From assembly GCF_900109095.1 (NCBI RefSeq), contig NZ_FNYZ01000008.1, positions 62,001 through 126,000 of the forward strand: a stretch of DNA of 64,000 bases. Direction: 5' to 3'. A program made the position numbers and the translations under genes. The notes below the pieces were generated by a model. That model ran no database searches. It had not been told where the DNA came from and saw only the letters and a list, made by a program, of their open reading frames with translations. This document shows positions 25,126 to 35,264 of this stretch, piece after piece. Within the stretch, counting starts at the first letter, position 1. Every line of letters starts with the position of its first letter. Source of the stretch: Sphingobium sp. AP50. Lineage in GTDB: Bacteria; Pseudomonadota; Alphaproteobacteria; Sphingomonadales; Sphingomonadaceae.

Positions 25126-26190
25126 TCAGGCCGCAGCCTGCGCCTTGCGATCAGCAAAGCGCTTGCGGGCGATCAGCGCGACCGCCGCCGCACCGAACAG
25201 AAGCACCATGGGCGGTGCCGGAACGTCGGTGCCACCGGTGCTGCTCGAGCCCCCGCTCGAGCTGCTGGAAGAGGAACTGCTCGAAGAACTGCTGCTCGAC
25301 GAGGAGGAGGAACTGCCGCTCGACCCGGTGCTGCTGCCCGTGCTGCCGAAGCTGGACGAGCCGCCCGAAGACGAAGAGCTGCCGCTGGACGAGGAGGAAG
25401 ACGAGCTGCTGCTCGATCCGCTCGACCCGGAACTGCCACTCGACCCGCTGCTGCCGCTCGATCCCGAACTGCCGCTGGAACCGCTGGACCCGGAGCTGGA
25501 ATGATCCGGCTTGTCGGGCTTGTGCGGCTTGCCGCCGCTCGATCCGCCCGAGCTGCTCGAAGACGAGCTGGACGAGGAAGAAGAGGACGAACTGGAACTG
25601 GACGAGGAAGACGAGCTGGAGCTGACCCCCGACGAAGTCGAAACACCGCCGGTGGAGGTGGAAACACCACCCGTCGACGTGGAAACGCCGCCAGTGGAGG
25701 TCGACACGCCACCGGTCGACGTGGAGACGCCACCCGTGGTCGAGCTGGTCGAGCTGCTGATGCCGCCGGTGGAGCTGCTGGTCGAGGAGATCACGACCGA
25801 ACCGCCGCTCCCGCCGCCACCGCCGCCGAAGAAGCCGCCGATAAAGCCACCGCCGCCAAAGCCGCCGCCACCGCCCATCACGACCGGCACCGATCCGCCA
25901 CCGCCCGACATTACCGGCATTTCGGCCGGGGGCAGGGGGATAGGCGCGGGCTGGCTGGTGACGGTCACGACCTGCGCCGGCGTAACGGTCTTCACCGTCT
26001 GGACCGTCTTCACGACCTTGCGCTTCACGGTGCGCACGGCATAGCGCTTCTTGGGCGCCGCCTTCATGCTCTTATAGCTGTGGACCACAGCCGGACGCGC
26101 GTTTTCGGCCACATGGACGGCGCCGCCGCCAATGATCGCCCCGCCGCAAGTGCAGGCGCATAATTTAGCCAATGCCATCCGTACCGACAT
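25126..26190 (-). CDS. Ser/Gly-repeat surface protein with PEP-CTERM-like sorting tail
   Basis: This protein has 354 aa from the ATG at 26190 (AAGAG 8 nt upstream). An unusual N-terminus is rich in Cys and Gly (LAKLCACTCGGAIIGGG). A basic region (KKRYAVRTVKRKVVKTVQTV) follows, then a Gly-rich stretch. A tandem 7-residue repeat (STSTGGV, about five copies) comes next, then long poly-Ser tracts and GSS repeats over roughly 130 residues. The C-terminus is VPAPPMVLLFGAAAVALIARKR: a Pro-containing motif, one membrane helix and an Arg cluster, the layout of PEP-CTERM signals processed by exosortase. The Ser tracts suggest heavy O-glycosylation. No exosortase gene is in the window. The AGC/TCG repeats make long mirror frames on the other strand. 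Confidence 0.8.
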   Translation of the reverse strand: MSVRMALAKLCACTCGGAIIGGGAVHVAENARPAVVHSYKSMKAAPKKRYAVRTVKRKVVKTVQTVKTVTPAQVVTVTSQPAPIPLPPAEMPVMSGGGGSVPVVMGGGGGFGGGGFIGGFFGGGGGGSGGSVVISSTSSSTGGISSSTSSTTGGVSTSTGGVSTSTGGVSTSTGGVSTSTGGVSTSSGVSSSSSSSSSSSSSSSSSSSSSSSSSGGSSGGKPHKPDKPDHSSSGSSGSSGSSGSSGSSGSSGSSGSSGSSSSSSSSSSSGSSSSSGGSSSFGSTGSSTGSSGSSSSSSSSSSSSSSSSSSSSGGSSSTGGTDVPAPPMVLLFGAAAVALIARKRFADRKAQAAA

Positions 26191-26610
26191 AGGATCCACT
26201 CTTATTCTTGTTTACCCCTGGGCCGCCGCCGGTTTGTGGCCGGATGCGGTTGAGGAACTTCCCGTACGTAATAACGCAAAACAAACGGTTAATCGCAAGT
26301 CTGTTAACCCTGATTCCGCCTTTCAAGTCTAGGGAAATCCTTCCTTTGCTTGAAGGAATATGGTTAACGTCCCACATTGGTACGCAGGCGATCGGCAGGA
26401 TAAATTAACCTTGTTTAGCTTTTCGACCACCCGTGATTTGCCGGACTCGGCCGCGAAGGCCGATCTTGCTGCAAAAACACACAGTTCTAGGCGGCGGCGA
26501 GTAGATTGCCCGCTTGTGTCGGTCTGCCCCGATGGCTATGAGGCGCGCACAATCAAGTCATGGGCGCCCGGACATTATAAGCGCTGGGGCCTTTCGAGTC
26601 GGAGAGCCAG
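26191..26610. other. AT-richer intergenic region between the PEP-CTERM gene and dksA
   Basis: No gene is supported. The stretch is visibly richer in A+T than its surroundings and holds several GTTAA(C) words (for example near 26286-26310 and 26361), as well as a small hairpin TCCTTC/GAAGGA at 26338-26357. It must contain the promoters of both flanking divergent genes. Confidence 0.5.
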
Positions 26611-27075
26611 ATGGCATCGGTGCTGAATTCCGATAAAGACGGCGAAAAGCCGCCCAAATCGACTGTAACGCTTCCCGCCGACTATCGGCCGTCGCCTGAC
26701 GAAGAGTTCATGAATCCCTTGCAGCTGGAATATTTCCGCCAGCGCCTGTGGGACTGGAAGAAGCAGATCCTCGCCGAAGCGGAAGGTACGCTGGCGGTGC
26801 TGCAAAATGAACCGCTGCGCGAACCTGACCTCAACGATCGCGCGTCGAGCGAAACCGACTGGTCGATCGAACTGCGCACCCGCGATCGCCAGCGCAAGCT
26901 GATCTCGAAGATCGACTCCGCGCTGCGCCGTATCGATGACGGCGAATATGGTTATTGCGAAGTTACCGGCGAGCCCATTTCGCTGGGTCGGCTGGAGGCT
27001 CGGCCGATCGCGACCATGACTGTCGAAGCGCAGGAGCGGCACGAGCGGCAGGAAAAGATATCCCGCGACGATTAA
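26611..27075 (+). CDS. dksA: RNA polymerase-binding transcription factor DksA
   Basis: This 154-aa DksA/TraR protein binds the secondary channel of RNA polymerase and works with ppGpp. Features are a conserved N-terminal region (MNPLQLEYFRQRLWDWKKQI), a coiled coil with the tip motif DLNDRASSETD (the DxxDxA tip that enters the channel) and a C-terminal zinc-finger region. That region reads YCEVTGEPISLGRLEARP, then ATMTVEAQERHE. Only one of the four zinc cysteines remains, as in other alphaproteobacterial DksA proteins where the finger is degenerate. Stand-alone gene. Confidence 0.93.
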   Translation: MASVLNSDKDGEKPPKSTVTLPADYRPSPDEEFMNPLQLEYFRQRLWDWKKQILAEAEGTLAVLQNEPLREPDLNDRASSETDWSIELRTRDRQRKLISKIDSALRRIDDGEYGYCEVTGEPISLGRLEARPIATMTVEAQERHERQEKISRDD

Positions 27076-27142
27076 CGCTTTGTCCACCACCCCGCGATTA
27101 GGATGGTGATCATTCGGATATCATTTAGTCGCGGGTTAGTTC

Positions 27143-27511
27143 ATGGACGAAGAACGGGATATTTCTGATCGGGGGCCGGCACGCGCCGCGCCGCGCGACA
27201 GCCTGTTTCTCCTGACCACCCTCTGCACGCCGGAAGGCGCGGAGCTCGGCAAGGCACGCATCCGCAACCTGTCGGCCACCGGCCTGATGGCGGATTGTGA
27301 GCGAGCCATTGCCGTCGGTGCCCGTGTCATTTGCGATTTGCGTGGCGTCGGGCAAGTCGCCGGGACCATCGCGTGGTCGCGGGAAGACAAGATCGGCATG
27401 GCCTTCGACGAAGCGATCGATCCCCAACTCGCCCGCAAGCCGGTAAGTGGTAAGGGACAGGGCGTGCCCGATTATCTGCGCGTGCACCAGATGCAGGCGC
27501 CGCGCCGCTAA
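27143..27511 (+). CDS. PilZ domain protein
   Basis: This 122-aa single-domain protein shows PRDSLFLLTTLCT, then a RIRNLSATGLMADCE strand-turn (the D/NxSxxG motif of PilZ) and a C-terminal GVGQVAGTIAWSREDKIGMAF. In PilZ domains an RxxxR plus D/NxSxxG pair binds cyclic di-GMP. Here the first motif is weak (only PRDS remains), so ligand binding is uncertain. It lies 67 nt after dksA on the same strand. Confidence 0.83.
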   Translation: MDEERDISDRGPARAAPRDSLFLLTTLCTPEGAELGKARIRNLSATGLMADCERAIAVGARVICDLRGVGQVAGTIAWSREDKIGMAFDEAIDPQLARKPVSGKGQGVPDYLRVHQMQAPRR

Positions 27512-27532
27512 ACCGTTTTTCGCTTTAGGCAC

Positions 27533-27575
27533 AATAAAAGCCCCGCGACCATCCGGTCTTCGGGGGCTTGCTTCG
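27533..27575. terminator. Bidirectional terminator between PilZ and DUF465 genes
   Basis: AAGCCCCG...GACC pairs with GGTC...CGGGG(G)CTT. On the minus strand it is followed by TTTTATTGT; on the plus strand by a looser T-rich tail. Confidence 0.6.
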
Positions 27576-27771
27576 TCTTTGCTGACGCCACGGCATTAGC
27601 GAGCGCTGCGTTAAATCCGACGCAAATAGCGCGCCCTAGATTCTTGTTTTGGCATCGTCTTCTGCCCAAACCGGTTTCCACTTTTGGGCGGAATGCTCTA
27701 GCGACCGGAAGGGTCGGATCGGCGGTCTGCGCCGCCGGATCCTGACCTCCTCCCAGCACGCAACATGGATG

Positions 27772-27930
27772 TCAGTGTTGCGCTGCCATCTCCTCTTTCA
27801 ACCGCAATTTCTGCTTTTTGAGCGATGCTACCAGGATGGCGTCGGGCATGGGCCGACTCGATTCCGCCTTGATTCGGGCCTCAAGGCCGGCATGCTTTGC
27901 TGAAAGAGCTGAAACGTGGCTGTTTTCCAT
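27772..27930 (-). CDS. DUF465 (YdcH-like) small protein
   Basis: This 52-aa protein starts at the ATG at 27930 with AAGGAGA upstream; the longer frame to 27963 has no such site. The sequence (HVSALSAKHAGLEARIKAES followed by DAILVASLKKQKLRLKEEM) is the DUF465/YdcH helical hairpin, with the conserved LKKQKLRLKEE segment. Function is unknown in the family. A second DUF465 gene follows on the other strand at 28093. Confidence 0.87.
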   Translation of the reverse strand: MENSHVSALSAKHAGLEARIKAESSRPMPDAILVASLKKQKLRLKEEMAAQH

Positions 27931-28092
27931 GACATTCTCCTTACGAGGGGTGATGGACGACAAAGTAGATCATGATTCGGATGGCTTGTCTTGCGGTGAT
28001 TCGCGCTTTGCGATGGGCCGCCCGCAAATTTGCGATGGCCCGCGCGGTCCTGCCCGGCTATCAGGGCGGTTCGAGCGCAGGTCAGGGAGGCA

Positions 28093-28299
28093 ATGGGCGC
28101 GGTGAGCCGGGAAGACATCATGCGCCGTCTGGAATTGCTGCGGGTGGAGCATCGCGATCTCGACAGCGCGATCGCGGCTCTTGCGGAAACGGGCGGCGGC
28201 GACCAGATGCAAATCGCACGGTTCAAGAAGCGCAAGCTGCGCTTGCGGGACGAGATTGCCTCGCTGGAAGATTCGCTGGTTCCGGACATCATCGCCTGA
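28093..28299 (+). CDS. DUF465 (YdcH-like) small protein
   Basis: This 68-aa protein starts at the ATG at 28093, directly after GGGAGG. It has the same two-helix layout as the previous gene, with LRVEHRDLDSAIAAL and FKKRKLRLRDEIASLED. It is probably an old duplicate of its divergent neighbour. It lies 127 nt before the DUF1465 gene; the space between contains TTAACGGCCCGCTAAC, close to a CtrA box (TTAA-N7-TTAAC). Confidence 0.85.
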   Translation: MGAVSREDIMRRLELLRVEHRDLDSAIAALAETGGGDQMQIARFKKRKLRLRDEIASLEDSLVPDIIA

Positions 28300-28426
28300 A
28301 CGGCTTCCGCAATTTCCGGTTAACGGCCCGCTAACCGATCCCAAATGGGACATTGCGTGTCCCGGTGGCCATTTCGCGCCAGCTAACAGGCCTGACAAAT
28401 TTGCAAAAATATGGCAGCAACGCGGG

Positions 28427-28909
28427 ATGCGGAACGCTGCCTTTCTTGATCCTGGCCTTCATCGCCGTCTGGTCGACGGCCTCTATCTGGAAGCCATGGT
28501 GATGGCGGATGAGGCGCGCACCTATTTCGACGGCAGTGACTCGCTGGACGATGGCGGTAACGACCCTTTGCGTCGCGTGGCTTTCGCCTGCGAATCGCTC
28601 AAGGTCACGACCCGGTTGATGCACATAATCGCCTGGCTGCTCAGCCAGCGGGCCTGGCAGCGCGGCGAGATTGGCGATGCAGATCTGGTGGACGAGAAAT
28701 ATAGGCTCGGCCGCGCGACCCAGACCGATGCCGAACTGGCAGGCAGTTTCCCCTTTACCGCCCGTGCCCTGATCGAGGCGAGCCAGGAACTGTACGACCG
28801 CGTCGCCCGGCTTCAGGATCGGATGGACCTGATGACGGGGCAGGGGGGGGATCAGGCCGGTGCCAGCCCGGCACGCGCCCTGTTGGATCGGTTGAGCGGC
28901 GCTTTCTGA
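28427..28909 (+). CDS. DUF1465 family protein
   Basis: This 160-aa protein matches DUF1465 of alphaproteobacteria. It has an N-terminal LVDGLYLEAMVMADEARTYF, then VAFACESLKVTTRLMHIIAW and LLSQRAWQRGEI, and a final amphipathic helix (ELYDRVARLQDRMD). It is cytoplasmic and all-helical, with no enzyme motif. Some members of the family are linked to cell-cycle control in Caulobacter relatives, and the CtrA-box-like site at 28321-28336 fits that link, but this is inference. Confidence 0.8.
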   Translation: MRNAAFLDPGLHRRLVDGLYLEAMVMADEARTYFDGSDSLDDGGNDPLRRVAFACESLKVTTRLMHIIAWLLSQRAWQRGEIGDADLVDEKYRLGRATQTDAELAGSFPFTARALIEASQELYDRVARLQDRMDLMTGQGGDQAGASPARALLDRLSGAF

Positions 28910-28985
28910 CATTTGGCGGAGTTTTGACGCCGACTGGACGCTTCCGGGCTGGCTTTGGCGCGCAAAGTTGGGCTAGACCAGTGGT

Positions 28986-31067
28986 ATGACCGATGGTTTG
29001 CGGATCAGACGCCGCGTTTCAGGCTGCCCGCACACCGCTCGGCTTCTCCTTGCGCCGTTGCTGTTGACTGCCCCCTGTGTCGCGCGGGCGCAGCAGCCTG
29101 CGTCGGCGGAAGCCGCGCCCGATCCCACTCAGTCGCTGGAAGCGATGCCCGATATCGGCGTCGACTGGCCGGACATGGGCCAGCCCGACACCGTCACCCC
29201 CTTGCCCGAAGATCCTGTTGATGCGCAGGCTCCCGCCGCGCCAACGCCCGGCGCGGAGCCCGCCCAGCAGGTTGAGGCGCCCGCAACGACCGAACCGGAT
29301 GTCGCTCCGCCCGAAGACAATGTCGGTTTCACTGATGCCGGGGAAGAACGGCGCTACACGGTCCAGTTGACCGGCATAGATGCGATCGCCGACGCGCAAT
29401 TCACGCTGCGCTTCGATGAATTGTCGGTCCTGCGGCAGGGGCAGGGCAAGTCCGCCAACCTCGCCCAGATCAACCGGCGCATGAAGGAAGATGGCGAACT
29501 GCTCGACCGGCTGCTGCGCGCCAAGGGCTTTTATGCGGCCCGCATTCGCAGCGCCGTCGCCGCGCCTCCACCGGGCAGCGACCGCCTGTCCGTCACTTTC
29601 GACATCGTGCCCGGCACCCAGTATCTGCTCGATTCCGTCGAAGTCAGCGGCTTGGCCGAAACCGCCGAACGCGAAGCCGATCTGCGTGCAGCCTTCCCGC
29701 CGAAGGCCGGCGATCCGGTCGATGCCGACAAGATATTGGCCGGGCGCGATGCGCTGGCGACCAAGCTCGCCGAAAGCGGCTTCCCCTTCGCCAGGGTGGA
29801 CGAACCCGAAGTGCGGATCGACCATGAGGAGCGCAAGGGCGATCTGGACGTCATCGTCACGCCCGGCGGTTTCCGCCGCTTCGGCGCGATCAAGATGGCG
29901 GACGACACGCTGTTCGACGCACATCATGTGCAGGAAATCGCTCGTTTCGATCCGGGCGATCCCTATATGGCCTCCGATGTCGAGGATTTGCGCCGGGCGA
30001 TCGTCGCCACCGGCCTCGTCTCTTCGGTCAGCCTGACGCCCAAGGATGCGGGCGATGGCGAGCATGTCGATCTGGACGTCGGCCTGCGCCCCGCACCGCT
30101 GCGCACCATCGCGGGCGAACTGGGATATGGCACGGGCGAAGGTTATCGCGCCGAAGTGAGCTGGCAACATCGCAATCTCTTCCCGCCCGAAGGCTCGGCG
30201 ACGGTGCGCGGCGTGCTGGGTACGCAGGAACAGACCGGCTCCTTTACCTATCGTCGCAATAATTTCAAACGGCGCGACAATGTGCTGACCGGCCTGGTGT
30301 CGATCAGCAATATCAAGCGGGACGCCTATGATGCGCGCACCATCACCCTGTCCGGCTCGATCGAGCGGCAGAGCAATATCCTGTTCCAGAAGAAATGGGT
30401 CTGGCGCTTCGGCGGGGAACTGATCGCGTCGGACGAAGCCGATGCCTTCAGCGGCGGCGCACGCCGCACCTTCCTGATCGGCGCCGTGCCGGTCAGCCTC
30501 ACCTATGACGGCAGCGACGATCTGCTCAATCCCAGCAAGGGCTTCCGTCTGGGCGCCCGCGTCAGCCCCGAACTTTCCTTCCAGAACCAGACCTTCGGTT
30601 ATACCCGCGTGCAGGTCGACGCCAGCGTTTATCAGCCGGTGAGCGATCGCGTCGTCGTGGCCGCCCGCACCCGCTTCGGCACGATCCTGGGGTCGAGCGT
30701 CGAGCAGATTGCGCCGTCCCGCCGCTTCTATGCCGGTGGCGGCGCATCGGTGCGCGGCTATGGCTATCAGGCGATCGGCCCGCGTTACGGCGAGGATGAC
30801 GATCCGGTCGGCGGCAAGAGTCTGGCCGAATTCTCGCTGGAAACCCGCGTCCGCTTCGGCAATTTCGGCGTCGTGCCCTTTGTCGATGCTGGCAATATCT
30901 CGACCAGCTTCCTGCCGCGCTTCCGTGACCTGCGCGTCGGCGCGGGCATGGGCGTGCGCTATTATAGCAGTTTCGGGCCGATCCGCGTCGATGTCGGCAC
31001 GCCGATCAATCCCCAGTCGGGCGATCCGAAGGTCGCCGTCTATGTCTCGCTGGGGCAGGCCTTCTGA
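28986..31067 (+). CDS. tamA: Translocation and assembly module outer-membrane protein TamA
   Basis: This 693-aa outer-membrane protein of the Omp85/BamA superfamily has a signal peptide (residues 1-35, ending VARAQ) and a Pro/Ala-rich spacer. POTRA domains span about 110-370, including YTVQLTGIDAIADAQFTLRF. The 16-strand barrel runs from about 380, with the conserved lid-lock type segment (RRFYAGGGASVRGYGYQAIG) and the C-terminal phenylalanine (YVSLGQAF). Together with TamB it moves lipids or barrel proteins across the periplasm. It overlaps tamB by one base (TGATG), so the two are coupled. Confidence 0.93.
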   Translation: MTDGLRIRRRVSGCPHTARLLLAPLLLTAPCVARAQQPASAEAAPDPTQSLEAMPDIGVDWPDMGQPDTVTPLPEDPVDAQAPAAPTPGAEPAQQVEAPATTEPDVAPPEDNVGFTDAGEERRYTVQLTGIDAIADAQFTLRFDELSVLRQGQGKSANLAQINRRMKEDGELLDRLLRAKGFYAARIRSAVAAPPPGSDRLSVTFDIVPGTQYLLDSVEVSGLAETAEREADLRAAFPPKAGDPVDADKILAGRDALATKLAESGFPFARVDEPEVRIDHEERKGDLDVIVTPGGFRRFGAIKMADDTLFDAHHVQEIARFDPGDPYMASDVEDLRRAIVATGLVSSVSLTPKDAGDGEHVDLDVGLRPAPLRTIAGELGYGTGEGYRAEVSWQHRNLFPPEGSATVRGVLGTQEQTGSFTYRRNNFKRRDNVLTGLVSISNIKRDAYDARTITLSGSIERQSNILFQKKWVWRFGGELIASDEADAFSGGARRTFLIGAVPVSLTYDGSDDLLNPSKGFRLGARVSPELSFQNQTFGYTRVQVDASVYQPVSDRVVVAARTRFGTILGSSVEQIAPSRRFYAGGGASVRGYGYQAIGPRYGEDDDPVGGKSLAEFSLETRVRFGNFGVVPFVDAGNISTSFLPRFRDLRVGAGMGVRYYSSFGPIRVDVGTPINPQSGDPKVAVYVSLGQAF

Positions 31068-34000
31068 TGGCGGAGGACGCGATCCCGACCCCGCCCGTGC
31101 CGCCACCGCCGGCCGCGCCACGCCCCCGCCGGGCCTGGGACGGGCGCTGGCAGCGCTGGCTGCTGGGGATTATCGCCAGCCTGCTCCTGATCGTCGTCGG
31201 CGCCCTCGTCTGGCTCGATACTACGCCCGGCCACCGTTTCCTTGCCTCGCGTATCGCCACGATCAAGCCCGTGTCGGGCCTGCGCATTCGCGTCGACCGG
31301 ATCGATGGCAGCATCTATCGCAAGCTGGTCCTGCACAATCTGGCGCTGTCCGATCCCAAGGGCGTGTTTCTGGACGCGCCGCGCGTGGAACTGGACTGGT
31401 GGCCCTTCGCCTGGATGTCGAACCGGCTGGACATCGACCGTCTGGTGATCCCGCGCGCGACCCTGCGCAAATTGCCCAAGCTCAACCCCACCCAGCGGCA
31501 GGGGCCGATCCTGCCGGGCTTCGACATTCGGCTGATGCAATTTTCCGTTGGTCGGCTCGATGTCGCCCCGGCCATCGCTGGCCGGGCGCAGGTCGCGACC
31601 ATGGCGGGCGATGCCGATGTGCGCGGCGGCCGGGCGATCATCGATCTGACGGCACGCACGCTGGACGGCGGAGACGCGCTGACGATCGCGCTGGATAGCC
31701 GCCCGGACAAGGATCGCTTCTCGCTCGACGTCACGGTCAACGCGCCCAAGGGCGGCGTGCTGGCGGCGATGGCGGGGCTGAAGCAGGCGGCCAATCTGCG
31801 CATCGGCGGCAAGGGTAGCTGGAGCCGCTGGGATGGGCGCCTTTCCGCCACGCTGGATGCCGTGCCCGCCGCCGATTTCACGCTGACCGCGCGCAGCGGC
31901 GCCTATTCCGCGCGGGGTTCGATCGAGGGCGCGGCGATATCGGGCAACGGCCTGCTCCGCCGCATGGCCGATCCGCGCCTGATGGTCCGCGCCAATGGCA
32001 CGATGGTCGACCGGGTGATCGACGGCCATGTCATGCTGCAATCCTCCGCCTTCGATCTGGGCGCGGACGGGGCGATCGACCTGCGCAACAATGCGCTCGA
32101 CAATATGCTGCTGACGTTGAAGCTCGCGCGACCGCAGGCCCTGCTCAAGACGATGCGTGGCAGCGATATCAGCGCAAAGGTCCGGCTGGACGGCCCGTTC
32201 TCCGCGCTGGGCTATGAATATCTGCTCACCGCCAAGCAGATCGCCTTCGAAAAGACCGTCATCCATGACGTCCGCGCCGAAGGCAAAGGCCGCGCCGGCA
32301 AGGGGCCGGCACTGATCCCGGTCAAGCTGCGCGCGCGCCGTCTGGACGGGCAGGGCGACCTGATCGAAGGCATCGTCCGCAATTTCCAGATTGATGGCGT
32401 GCTGCAACTCAAGGGGCAGCAGATCGTCAGCAATCCCATGCCCTTCCGGTCAGACAAGCTGCGCGGCAAGCTGGTGGCGACCGCCGATCTCAAGACCGGC
32501 CGCTATGATATCGGCCTGGACGGGCAACTGACCAATCTGTTCATTCGCGGCCTTGGCATCGTCGACCTGACCTCCCGCCTGCGTGCTGTGCCGCGCACCG
32601 ATGGCGCTTTTGGCCTCACCGGCACTGCGCTGGCGCGGGTGCGGCGGCTGGACAATGAATTTTTGCGATCGCTGGGCGGCGGCCTACCGACGGTGCGCGG
32701 CGGGCTGGAATTGCTGAAGGGCGGCGAACTGGCGCTGACCAATCTGACGCTGGATTCGCCGCTTCTTACGCTGACCGGTCGCGGGCTGCGCCATCCCGAC
32801 CAGACGCTGCATCTGGAAGCGAGCGGCCGACATCAGCGCTACGGTCCGCTGCAACTCACGCTCGATGGCATGATCGAACATCCCACCATCGACCTGCTGC
32901 TGCAACGGCCGATGGATGCGCTGGGCCTGCGCGATGTGAAGGCGCATCTGATCCCCGACGCCAATGGCTATAGCTATGTCGCCAATGGCGGATCGACGCT
33001 TGGGCCTTTCGTCGGCCGGGGCGTGATCCTGCTGCCGCCCGGTGGGCAGGCGGTGGTGCGCGTCGCCAATCTGGCCGTGTCGGGCGTCACCGCCAGCGGT
33101 GATATCCGGCCGATCAATGGCGGGCTGGACGGACAACTGGCGGTCAACGGCCCGGTCACGGGCTATATCGGTTTCAAGCCGATCAATGATGTCCAGCAGG
33201 TCCAGCTTCAACTCAACGCGAACGATGCCAGTTTCGAAGGGCCGACCGTTATCGCAATGCGGCGCGGTACCCTCAACGGCACGATCCTGCTCGATCCCGA
33301 CGGCACGACCGTCACGGCTACCGCGCAGGCGCGTGGGCTGCGCGTGGGCGGCGTGCTGCTCGGCCGCTTCGCCGCCAATGCCGAACTGGTCGATGGCAAG
33401 GGCAAGATACGCGGCAGCCTGGCAGGGCAGCGGGGCCGCATCTTCGATCTTCAGGGCGAAGCGCAGGTGGAGCCCAACCGCATCCGCCTGTCGGCCGGTG
33501 GCACCATCGACAAGCGCCCCATCCGGCTCGACCGGGCGGCTCTGCTGACGCGAACCGAAGATGGCTGGCGCTTGTCGCCCGCAACCATCAGCTATGCCGG
33601 CGGGTCGCTGCAACTGGCCGGCGAACTGGGTGCCGCGTCGACCCATGTCGAGGCGCGGATGCAGAAGCTGCCGCTGTCGCTGCTCGACATCGCCTATGAC
33701 AATCTGGGGCTGGGCGGCATGGCAACCGGATCGCTCAGCTATGTGCAGCCGCGCGGTGGCCTGCCAACCGGCAAGGCGGAACTGCGCATCCGTGGCCTGT
33801 CCCGTTCCGGCCTGTCGCTCAGTTCCCGTCCGGTCGATGTCGGCGTCAACGCGATCCTGTCGCCGGATCGGCTGGCGACGCGCATGGTCTTCGTGTCGGA
33901 TGGCAAGACGATCGGACAGGCGCAGGCCCTGCTCAATCCGCTGGTCAGCGACGGCAATCTGGTCGACCGGCTGAACAAGGCGCCCTTCTTCGCCCAGTTG

Positions 34001-35263
34001 CGCTATAATGGCACCGCTGACACACTATGGCGCCTGGTGGGCGTGGAGATTGTCGACATTGGCGGCCCGGTCGCCGTATCGGCCGACATGCGCGGCACGC
34101 TGGGCGAACCGGCGATCACCGGCACCTTCACCACCGATAATGCGACGATCAACAGTCCGGTCACGGGCATGCGGCTGAACGGCGTCAAGGCGCGGGGGCG
34201 CTTCTCCGGCGCGCAACTCGTCATTTCCAGCTTTGCAGCCAGCGCGCAAAATGGCGGGACGGTGAACGGCACCGGTCGCTTTACCTTCAACGGTATCGCG
34301 GGCGTCGGCATGGACCTGTCGCTTCAGGCGGATAATGCCGCGCTGCTGGAGCGGGACGATATCGCCGCGACCGTCACCGGGCCGATTACCATCCGCTCCG
34401 ACGGGGTGGGCGGCACGATCGGCGGCGACCTGACGCTCAACAAGAGCCGCTTCACCATGGGCCGCGCCGCCGCCGTCGCCGAAATCCCGGAACTGCGCGT
34501 GATAGAGGTCAACCGCGCCGGCGACGAAATCGAACGCGCGCGGGCCGTTACGCCCTGGACGCTCGCCATCAAGGCACGGGCGCGCAATCGCCTGACCGTG
34601 ACGGGGCTGGGCATCGAAAGCGAATGGCGCGCCAATCTGGACATTGGCGGGTCGGTGACCAATCCTGCGCTGGCGGGCACGGCCGATCTGCTCAAGGGCA
34701 CCTATGACTTCGCCGGTCGCCGTTTCGACCTGCGCGAAGGCAAGATCCAGTTTGATGGCCGCACCCCGGTCAATCCCACGCTCGATATCGATGCGGAGGC
34801 GGACGTCAGCGATCTGAGCGCGACCATCCATGTCGGCGGCACCGGCCTCAAGCCCGACATCACCTTCAGCAGCACGCCCGCCCTGCCGCAGGACGAGCTG
34901 CTCTCGCGCATCCTGTTCGGCACTTCGATCACCAGCCTGTCCGCACCCGAAGCGTTGCAGCTGGCATCGGCGGTGGGTTCGCTTCAGGGCAATGGCGGGC
35001 TGGACCCGATCAATGCGGTGCGCAAGGCGGCCGGGCTGGACCGGCTGCGCATCATCGCCGCCGATCCAACCCAGGGGCAGGGGACATCGATCGCGGCGGG
35101 CAAATATCTGACCCGCAAAACCTATGTGGAACTGATCACCGACGGACAGGGCTATAGTGCGACCCGGATGGAATATCAGGTGACTCGCTGGCTGTCGCTG
35201 CTAGGGGCGATCTCCACATTGGGGCGCCAGAGCGCCAACGTGCGGGTGTCCAAGGATTATTGA
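31067..35263 (+). CDS. tamB: Translocation and assembly module inner-membrane protein TamB
   Basis: This 1,398-aa AsmA-like/DUF490 protein has a Pro-rich cytoplasmic start, one membrane anchor (about residues 25-50, [19 protein letters not shown]), a long beta-taco periplasmic body and the conserved C-terminal TamB domain. That domain is marked by [20 protein letters not shown], then [19 protein letters not shown] and [11 protein letters not shown]. The protein bridges inner and outer membranes and, with TamA, is involved in phospholipid transport and assembly of some outer-membrane proteins. Its start overlaps the tamA stop. Confidence 0.93.
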   Translation: MAEDAIPTPPVPPPPAAPRPRRAWDGRWQRWLLGIIASLLLIVVGALVWLDTTPGHRFLASRIATIKPVSGLRIRVDRIDGSIYRKLVLHNLALSDPKGVFLDAPRVELDWWPFAWMSNRLDIDRLVIPRATLRKLPKLNPTQRQGPILPGFDIRLMQFSVGRLDVAPAIAGRAQVATMAGDADVRGGRAIIDLTARTLDGGDALTIALDSRPDKDRFSLDVTVNAPKGGVLAAMAGLKQAANLRIGGKGSWSRWDGRLSATLDAVPAADFTLTARSGAYSARGSIEGAAISGNGLLRRMADPRLMVRANGTMVDRVIDGHVMLQSSAFDLGADGAIDLRNNALDNMLLTLKLARPQALLKTMRGSDISAKVRLDGPFSALGYEYLLTAKQIAFEKTVIHDVRAEGKGRAGKGPALIPVKLRARRLDGQGDLIEGIVRNFQIDGVLQLKGQQIVSNPMPFRSDKLRGKLVATADLKTGRYDIGLDGQLTNLFIRGLGIVDLTSRLRAVPRTDGAFGLTGTALARVRRLDNEFLRSLGGGLPTVRGGLELLKGGELALTNLTLDSPLLTLTGRGLRHPDQTLHLEASGRHQRYGPLQLTLDGMIEHPTIDLLLQRPMDALGLRDVKAHLIPDANGYSYVANGGSTLGPFVGRGVILLPPGGQAVVRVANLAVSGVTASGDIRPINGGLDGQLAVNGPVTGYIGFKPINDVQQVQLQLNANDASFEGPTVIAMRRGTLNGTILLDPDGTTVTATAQARGLRVGGVLLGRFAANAELVDGKGKIRGSLAGQRGRIFDLQGEAQVEPNRIRLSAGGTIDKRPIRLDRAALLTRTEDGWRLSPATISYAGGSLQLAGELGAASTHVEARMQKLPLSLLDIAYDNLGLGGMATGSLSYVQPRGGLPTGKAELRIRGLSRSGLSLSSRPVDVGVNAILSPDRLATRMVFVSDGKTIGQAQALLNPLVSDGNLVDRLNKAPFFAQLRYNGTADTLWRLVGVEIVDIGGPVAVSADMRGTLGEPAITGTFTTDNATINSPVTGMRLNGVKARGRFSGAQLVISSFAASAQNGGTVNGTGRFTFNGIAGVGMDLSLQADNAALLERDDIAATVTGPITIRSDGVGGTIGGDLTLNKSRFTMGRAAAVAEIPELRVIEVNRAGDEIERARAVTPWTLAIKARARNRLTVTGLGIESEWRANLDIGGSVTNPALAGTADLLKGTYDFAGRRFDLREGKIQFDGRTPVNPTLDIDAEADVSDLSATIHVGGTGLKPDITFSSTPALPQDELLSRILFGTSITSLSAPEALQLASAVGSLQGNGGLDPINAVRKAAGLDRLRIIAADPTQGQGTSIAAGKYLTRKTYVELITDGQGYSATRMEYQVTRWLSLLGAISTLGRQSANVRVSKDY

Positions 35264-35264
35264 T

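Noticed and set aside
25250..25760. Short periodic units resembling a CRISPR array
   Set aside because: The periodicity is codon-based (Ser, Gly, Thr) and in frame with the PEP-CTERM protein. There are no unique spacers of constant length and no cas genes.
29019..31121. 700-codon minus-strand frame opposite tamA
   Set aside because: It is a shadow frame. TamA on the plus strand has signal peptide, POTRA domains and barrel end, and overlaps tamB in operon fashion.
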